Origin: Tillandsia leiboldiana
Lineage: Eukaryota; Streptophyta; Magnoliopsida; Poales; Bromeliaceae
Reading direction: 5' to 3'
Assembly: GCA_029204045.2 (NCBI GenBank)
Contig: CM055073.1
Span: 31,736,576 to 31,800,575 of the forward strand
DNA length: 64,000 nucleotides
The position numbers and the translations under genes are program-made. This document shows positions 56,973 to 64,000 of this stretch, one piece after another. The stretch's first letter is position 1. Every line of letters begins with the position of its first letter. The notes under the pieces are model-generated. The model had not been told where the DNA came from. It did no database searches and was given only the letters and a program-made list of their open reading frames with translations.

Positions 56973-59462
56973 TTATTTGTCTTCACTTGCTTCTTTACTT
57001 GGTTCAGCATTGTCACTTGCTTGAGCATCATCAGTTGATTGAGCATCATGAGGAAATCTATAGGTGGAAGAAGAAAATCACTAAAAAGAAGAAAATAAAG
57101 AGGAAGATAATTTTCAATATAAATAAAAAATTTAATTGTTATTACCTAATACACTGCCTTTTTGCCAATGGAACTTGATCTAAATTTTCCAGATGAACTA
57201 CAGAACTGTCATTTTTAAAAATTTAAATATTAAAATGGCAAAAGTATATTATATCAAATGAATAAAATAAATATAAAATAAGGATACCTTGAAGATTTTT
57301 TTGGAGTTGGAGATGCTTCTTGAAATAATTCTTCTTGAATTTGTTTTCCTTTTGGAGATGACAGAAGTTGTTCTTCACACTTAATAAGTAGATTCTTTCC
57401 AAGTTGACTTTGGCCTGAGCGAAGCTGTTCTTCACATTTAATATGTAGATCCTTTCCAAGTTGACCTTTGCCTTTTACATCATAATTTGAAGTATAAAGT
57501 TTATTAACTTTGAAACAGGGGTTTGTTGCACTAAATCTTTGTGAGTCTGGAGAAATTTGGAAAATGTGTTTTTGACCGATAATATTTTTAATGGCTGGAG
57601 GCAAGACGAATCTGTCTGAACCAACTGCTGCAGCAAGATTTTGTGCTGGGATGCGAATTAAATCTTGCGCTACTTTTCCAAATATTGTAAAAGTTCCAAC
57701 ATCAGTATCATCTGCGACGGTGGCGTTTAGCTTGTACCTTATAATAATCACAATTGTTATGAAAAAATAAGTTAAATTAATGTATTTAGATGATAAACCT
57801 TTATGTTAGAGTATTTACCAAGGCATAGGAGGTTTGTCGTTGTTTCCGCAATGTGGGCAATAAAAAATATCGTCGTATGACTTCACTGCTGATTTACAAT
57901 AATGGCAAGCCTTATACCACCAACCATACGACGTATCTATGTCCAACAGTGTCACTTCACAGGTAAACTTCATACTCTATCGAGAAAAAGAAAATAAACA
58001 AAAAATGATTTGTTACTATGTAGGCAAACATCACATTCTATAGAGGAGGAAAAAAAAATAGAGGAAAAGAATTTTAATTGAAAAAAAAGAAGGAAAAGTA
58101 AATTGTCATAAAAATACATCACTTACTTGAATATTAGGTGAGTCCATAGCTAAGATTTCAGAAATAGTTTTTCTATTCATTCGCATCTCTTCGTCAGGAC
58201 TGATAATATCTTCTTGTGTACAGATGATTTGCTTTATTGGGTTAGCTGTTGGGCTTACTCTGTACATCAAGATTCACATGTAAATAACAACATGAATCAA
58301 AGGAATTAAATTGTAAGCAAATTCGCATGTTTATGTAGACAAACCTATTCAGAAATTCGACAACTTCCGGAATTTCTAAGTTAAGGTAAATTTTCGAAGC
58401 CGAACATGATGATAAATATATCCGGTCTAAAAGAAGTATAACACAAAACACAAATTAATGCCATTTTATATAGTAGTTTTACAGGTAAGTAAAAAAAGGG
58501 AAAATTATAATTGACAAATATACCTCTAAAGGAACGAACCGTCATTCCAGCCAGAACTACAACTGCCGAGCCACCAACATCCTTCTCAAAAATTTTACTT
58601 TCATCGAAATCAATAGCGAATTTATCCCATAATGTCACCGGCAAAATATTATTTCTGTAGTAAAAGTAACGTGCATATTTAATATAGCGAATGCTGCAAG
58701 TAGGAGGAAAACATAGGGAAAAAAATTGGGAAGTGTAAATTTGTACTCTAAATCTTGTATTTCCAAATTTCGGATTGGAGTGAGGATTTGACCGACATAT
58801 TTGTGAGTGAGGTCTGTGACAGAACATATTTTACCAAAGACATCTACAAAGTAGAAGAAGAGAAAAGAATACTAAGAGAAGTATGTAAGTCATCAAAGGT
58901 GGTTTCTCTTAATACAAAATGAATAGTTCAATGTATTTGTAAGAAATATTACCAGTCAGAATACTATCATTATATCTCCTATTTTCAGCCTCAGAAAATG
59001 TACAGAAATTGAAGCTATATAGTGGCATTGAATCTATGCCATCCTCGAGTTGAGTTACCGTTGTCCATTTTCCAATTTGAATCATAAACTTCCTGTCAAC
59101 AGCAGCAAACTTTTTCTTACTTGGAATAACAACGATTTTTTCTATAAGATACACAACGCCTTCTATGAGTTGAGTTTTAAATCCTTCGACATCTTGTTTT
59201 CGTATTGTTCCTTGCATAGAATATCCCTATTTAAGACAATAATATATATAAATCAGCATACAAAATTGAAGGAAGGTAAAGAACATAACTGTACATAAGT
59301 ATATAAGATAGTGCAAACCTTCTCATCAACCATAAGGCAATCCATGCTGAATATATCCCCTTTTAAAAATGGAGCAGTTGATTCCCATATACGACAAATT
59401 CTTACTTTGATCTTACAGTTTTGGTGCTGTAAGGATAATTGCGATAATAGGATGTAGTCCAT
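56973..59462 (-). CDS. Helitron-borne RPA1-like single-strand DNA-binding protein, ten exons
   Basis: Exons (minus strand) 59462-59319, 59226-58953, 58843-58747, 58654-58524, 58426-58345, 58259-58127, 57976-57819, 57737-57288, 57205-57146 and 57057-56973 join without a stop to 537 residues. All nine introns are GT-AG and short. The protein resembles the large subunit of replication protein A: an N-terminal DUF223/OB-fold region, a second OB fold (VGQILTPIRNLEIQDL... LPVTLWDKFAIDFD), and a C-terminal OB fold with a zinc ribbon Cys311-x2-Cys314...Cys327-x2-Cys330. The C-terminal tail has an internal repeat (GKDLHIKCEEQL and GKNLLIKCEEQL) and an acidic end. Known plant Helitrons often carry RPA genes next to RepHel, where the product is thought to coat single-stranded intermediates. 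The reading frame is intact although RepHel is not. Confidence 0.85.
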
Positions 59463-59646
59463 TGCTGCTCCAATAATATGTTCAATATAAAAATAGGAAC
59501 AAAGATATGCATAAAAGGATGATTAACATGTAAGAAGAACAATAATTTATTTGTCCAAAAAAAAGTAATATTTCACTGATGAAATAATGAAACAACAGTA
59601 AAAAAAACTGCACATAGCATGAAAACAATCATAGTATCATATATTA

Positions 59647-62600
59647 TTATAGATCATCGAATATTTCATGATAGACGATGTTTCTTGTATATCCTTCTGG
59701 TGCTTGATCCTTATTATCTATAAGAATTCGTAGCCCTTGTCGAGAGGTTACTCTAGAAATCGCTACATAAAGTTGACCATGAGAGAATACCGGCTGTGAC
59801 AAAAAAAGGCCAATTTTCTGCAATGTCTGCCCCTGACTTTTATTAATTGTCATTGCATAGCTTAAACGTATCGGGAATTATCTCCTTTTCAATATAAATG
59901 GCCACTTCGATTCGGTTACATTCATAACTATGCGAGGAATATAAACCTTCTCGCCGATATGATTTCCTGTAAAGATTTGTGCTTCAATAACTCTGGGAGC
60001 TAATTGGGTTATTATCAATCGAGTACCATTGCAGAGACCAGAATTTTGGCTAATATTGCGTAGCAACATTACAGGAGCTCCTACTTTTAACTTTAGTTCA
60101 TGATGGGAGACTCCGTTGAACTTCAAAGAGTTCAAAAATTCAACCGGGTAAAGTATGTCGCTTTCTTCTGCATTCCGTGATGTGTTACATATTGAATCTG
60201 AGCTCATATACAATCGTTCTTCTGCTGGCAACAGAGAGAGAACGTAACTATTTATCTCATCAACCATTTCATTCACAGGTGTGATGATAGCTCTATCCCT
60301 CAAGTAGCTGGAATCATTGTAGTTTTCTTCGATGTTGTCGTATACTTCTGAAACAATTGTTTCAATTCCATTGTTATTAGGTTTTATAAGTATATCATCC
60401 GGGATTTTAATCCAGCTTGGTTCATCATCTCCTTCTAATCCAATAGCAGCTATTTTGCCATCACCAACATCAAGCATCCATTTACTGAATTCCGCTAAAG
60501 TTCTATCTGCTGACTCATCTCCTGAATTTCGTATTAATCTCATATTCGTAGTGAGATGAAAAATTTTACAATTTTTCCATATATACGATTTAGTAAGTGA
60601 AGCATTAAGTATATCTTGTTTCGTCCCGCCGACAACAACCGGAAGTATTTGCCTGAAATCACCGCCTAGAAGAAGAGTTTTTCCCCCAAAAAGCTTTTCA
60701 CCCACATCGGGTTCATTAGACTCCAGTATATCTTTCAATGATTTGTCTAAAGCCTCAAAACAATTCCTATGATTCATCGGGGCTTCATCCCAAATTATTA
60801 AACTGGTACGTGAAATTAATTTTGCAAGCTGGGTCCCTTTCTTAATTTCACAAAGTGAGCAATCATCCACTTTAATAGGGATTTTAAACCTTGAGTGAGC
60901 TGTTCGACCTCCAGGCAGTAGGAGGGATGCTATTCCTGATGACGCGACCGCTAATACAATCTTTCCTTCAGACCTCAATTTTGAAATTATTGTCTTCCAA
61001 AGATAAGTTTTGCCTGTTCCACCATAGCCATAGACAAATATAACATCTCCAGTGTTTTCATATATAGATGCTAAAACAGTATTATATATACATTTCTGTT
61101 CATCATTCAAATCACTGTATAATCGAGCATGCTCGCATTGCAATTCATGTATATTGTAATCCAATTCTTCTCTTATTAATCTGTTGTCGAATTCATCATT
61201 CAGTAATCTATTAGGAACCGGAAGCTTATACTGCGAGAGTGAGCTACAGTTTTTGTTAAAAAGGACTTCGAGCTCGAATAAAACATGATTTTGCAACTCC
61301 ATCTGAGATATTTGCAGATTTTGAATCCCGAGAACCTTTTTCAATCTGTGCAAAATATCATCAGCTAATAATTCCCAATATCCATCCCACAATTTGGCAG
61401 GGTCAGCGACTTCACAATACATAATTAAGGTGACAAACAATTGCCGCAGTTGAGCTGCAGAAGACCACTGTGATGCTTCTTCTATTGCTTCTCTCCACTC
61501 CTTATCATCACCAAGTAAGCCGAGAGCATCGCACGCTGCACGAAAAGTTTCGTAAACAATACCGTGTATCGTTCTAATCTCTGTATAATTTCTTGGACCT
61601 TTTACTACATTTAAAAGCATCCTTAAGAAATAAAGTTCTCCAGCGCTTGGATGGATGTAAACAATTCTACCAATGCGATTCCCTTGTTTTCGCATTGACC
61701 AAAATTTATCTCTTGGGTGCCACACCCATTTAGTAGGAAACTCAGCATATGTAAGTTGTCGAGCATCCTCATAAGTTAAATTAGTTTGCATCCATTCGGT
61801 GAACATTGTTTTGTCAATATTAGGACGATTTAAGACATCGGATAAATTTTGGTTATCATAATATGTAACATTATTCATCATAGGTAGATGCACCATTAAT
61901 CGTTCAACTGATGGCTCTCTAAAGTGGATGTCAAACTCAAATATCCGCCAAATTGCTTCATATGCTGATAAATATCGACAATCTAAGTATTGTTTAATCT
62001 CATCGACTTGCTTATATTGTCGTTGAAGGGATGTGCTATCATGCTGGACATTATTTTCGACAACAACTTTAGATCGATCCGGGCCTTTATTGATATATTT
62101 GAACAGATATTTGATAAGTCTTGATTTGTTACACCATTCAACATTAATATGAGCTTGATATTTGATAACCAATCGCAAATTATGCGGGACAACAAACCTA
62201 TTATCAAGTTCAACATGATTTTTCATAATATGTGTCCGATTTTCCCTTCGTTTATAGATAGGATAACCGTCATCGGTTATTATCGTTTCTTTCCTGTATT
62301 CTTTTGGAAAAAATTTTGAGCATCGGCCTTTGATCATACATGGTGCTCCTGGTTTTGCAACTCCACACGGACCATGCATCATAAATTTAGCAATAGCGGC
62401 ATGACCAATTGGATCGACAGTAATATCAGGTATTTCTGCCGAGATTATGGAATCAATCTCTGTAGCTGTTAAATATTTGTGATCTAAGTGCAACCACACT
62501 AAGATATGAACATGTGGAAGGCCTCTCTTCTGAAACTCAACAGTATACAACTCTGCCATAATTCAAAAAAAGGAACGGGAAAAAAAGTTAGATCTAATGA

Positions 62601-64000
62601 GTTTGCGTATATTTTAGGCACTAAAGCTGTTATTTGGCCACGTACCAGCAGTAGATTTTCCAAAAAATTGGCCTTTCTTAATATCAGTCATCAAAGCTTC
62701 TAATTTTAACTTGAATACCCTACTAACAATGTCTGGCCTATCTTCGGATCTTTGGCCAGGTATAAACTGCACAGCCTCTTGAATTTCCTGCCATTGTGCA
62801 TTACATGTAAATGTAATAAATAAATCAGGAGGACCACATTGTCTGCATATAGCAATAGCATCCTGATAATTTTGAATCATATAGCGAGGGCCAGCAGTAA
62901 AACTTGAAGGTAGGACAACACGTTTACCGACAGCGTTACCATCTACATCTCCTTCAAAGACGGCATCCTTAATACCTTTATAAAGCTCAGATCGTAAAGT
63001 AGTTTGGTTCCTTCTAAGGTAGTCAAGCCTTTCTTCTTCAATACATGAGAAAGCATCAACAATATACTGTTGAAAAAGCTTTCCTCCTCGAGTTAGTGTT
63101 TTTCCTTCCCTCAATCGATTTTGAATTCTATAAGCATAAAATTCACGCATTGTAATATATTGCCGTGAATTTGTTTTTTTGCGTGAACTTTCTCTGCATT
63201 CTATTCCAAGTCTGAAACCATCTTCACCGTAGGGAAACAAAATAGGGTATTGCATAGCCATGAAAGAGGGATGTAAATCAGAAATGCGCTTTAAACCATT
63301 TGCTTTATGTTCAACAATAATATCTCGTTGTCGATCTGCGCATCCCAGATCCCCAATTATCAAGCCAGCAATTTCTGCACATGAAGGAGGATTATATTGC
63401 CGCATATTATCTCCACGTGCACCAATCAATCTCAATCTAATAGGTAAGAAATCAGTTTCACTAAAACGATCTCTTGCCATTCTAAATGCTTTAACAATTT
63501 CATTTTGAGTATCAAAGAAATGTATCAGTTCTCGGACAATATTTCTATCGATATTTTGGAGATCACCACTGCCAGAAATTGCGTCCATTCTATTGTCAAC
63601 TTCATTTGCAGTATCATAAATGTATAGTTGAGCAAATTTGGGCCGGTGGCCATCTAGTGGAAGAAGAGAACCCATAAGATGATAATTCTGCCCGCTGATT
63701 CTAAAAACATATGGACCTGTTCTCATATTAATTTCTGTATCTATTTTTGCACCAATTGAAGTAAATGCGAACATAGAATTGTACACTCTTATATTATCCC
63801 GAAACTTTCTAGCTTCTCTAGAACCTTGGTAATCTAATAAAGTATCTAAAATAGGCGGTGTATGGCGCAGCAACGGCAAATAAATTCGACCTTCTTGACA
63901 ACATAAAGAGAACCTCGGGACAGTTTCATTCCGAGATTTATAAATCCGTTCATTGTACCATAAGAAAGCTCCACATGATTGGCATTCATATTTTGGTAAT
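59647..64000 (-). pseudogene. Helitron RepHel (Rep nuclease plus PIF1-like helicase), one in-frame stop
   Basis: The coding part runs from beyond 64000 to 62646, then after a 93-bp GT-AG intron (62645-62553) from 62552 to 59647. The N-terminal part has CQSCGAFLWYNER and FSLCCQEGRIYLP, the usual Helitron zinc-finger-like start, then the Rep domain with the HUH motif GLPHVHILVWL and a Tyr-containing YLFKYINKG segment. The helicase has Walker A GYGGTGKT, Walker B IIWDEAPM, and the C-terminal motif INKSQGQTL with ISRVTSRQGL. A TAA at 59878-59880 lies eight codons before MTINKSQGQTL; the frame is otherwise continuous to the natural stop at 59647. Removal of the last 77 codons would delete conserved helicase motifs, so the copy is probably not autonomous unless the stop is read through. 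The 5' part is outside the window. Confidence 0.9.

Larger units (their letters stand above)
56711..64000 (-). mobile_element. Helitron, 5' end beyond the window
   Basis: On the minus strand the element ends in CTAG (complement of 56711-56714) followed by host T, preceded at about 11 bp by a GC hairpin (CCGCG-GCGTAG-CGCGG, complement of about 56723-56738). That is the Helitron 3' terminus. It carries a RepHel gene (59647 to beyond 64000) and an RPA1-like gene (56973-59462), the standard pair of autonomous plant Helitrons, both in the same orientation. The 5' TC terminus must lie beyond 64000. No terminal repeats or target duplication are expected for this class. Confidence 0.92.

Overview
The window is nuclear DNA of a flowering plant, most likely a monocot. 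Genes carry GT-AG introns, several first exons are strikingly GC-rich (a monocot habit), and AT-rich intergenic DNA is filled with plant-type transposons and long (TA)n tracts. I cannot name the species from the sequence alone.

Host genes, left to right: a 12-oxophytodienoate-reductase-like (OPR) pseudogene (2461-3966) and an apparently intact OPR paralogue (5987-9288), both on the + strand; an AGL12-type MIKC MADS-box gene (26397-28916, +); a tRNA with anticodon UAU (30561-30634, +); the queuine tRNA-ribosyltransferase accessory subunit QTRT2 (32965-36991, +); a myristoylated CDK-like protein kinase (47110-51147, +); and a STIG1-like secreted Cys-rich protein (52506-53350, -). They look like independent single-copy genes apart from the OPR pair. 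I assembled exon structures by hand; for each one the reading frame stays open across every proposed junction.

Mobile DNA makes up most of the rest. From the left: a partial zinc-knuckle/DUF4283-like ORF running off the left edge (1-1729, -); a foldback element carrying 20-bp-period GTACCGGTAC palindromes; a 291-bp TRIM retroelement and a MITE-bearing intron inside the OPR gene; a 5'-truncated LINE with target duplication (9667-10764, -); adjacent Harbinger-type MITEs; a second LINE (17744-24013, +) split by a Ty1/copia element (18097-22849); a hAT-type element with GC-rich arms (31632-32447) and a hAT MITE (37371-37895); a copia solo LTR (37995-38380) beside a full-length copia with an uninterrupted gag-pol frame (38543-43492, -); two more Harbinger-like MITEs; and a Helitron (56711 to beyond 64000, -). 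At least nine members of one foldback family built on GTGTACATC-type arms are scattered through the window.

The Helitron is the most interesting system. Its RepHel gene is broken by one in-frame stop, yet the adjacent Helitron-borne RPA1-like gene (56973-59462) reads as an intact ten-exon gene of 537 codons. Other notable points are a likely MITE-associated intron splitting one OPR exon, a TRIM-family LTR lying next to a MADS-box splice acceptor, and a probable GC-AG intron in the MADS gene.
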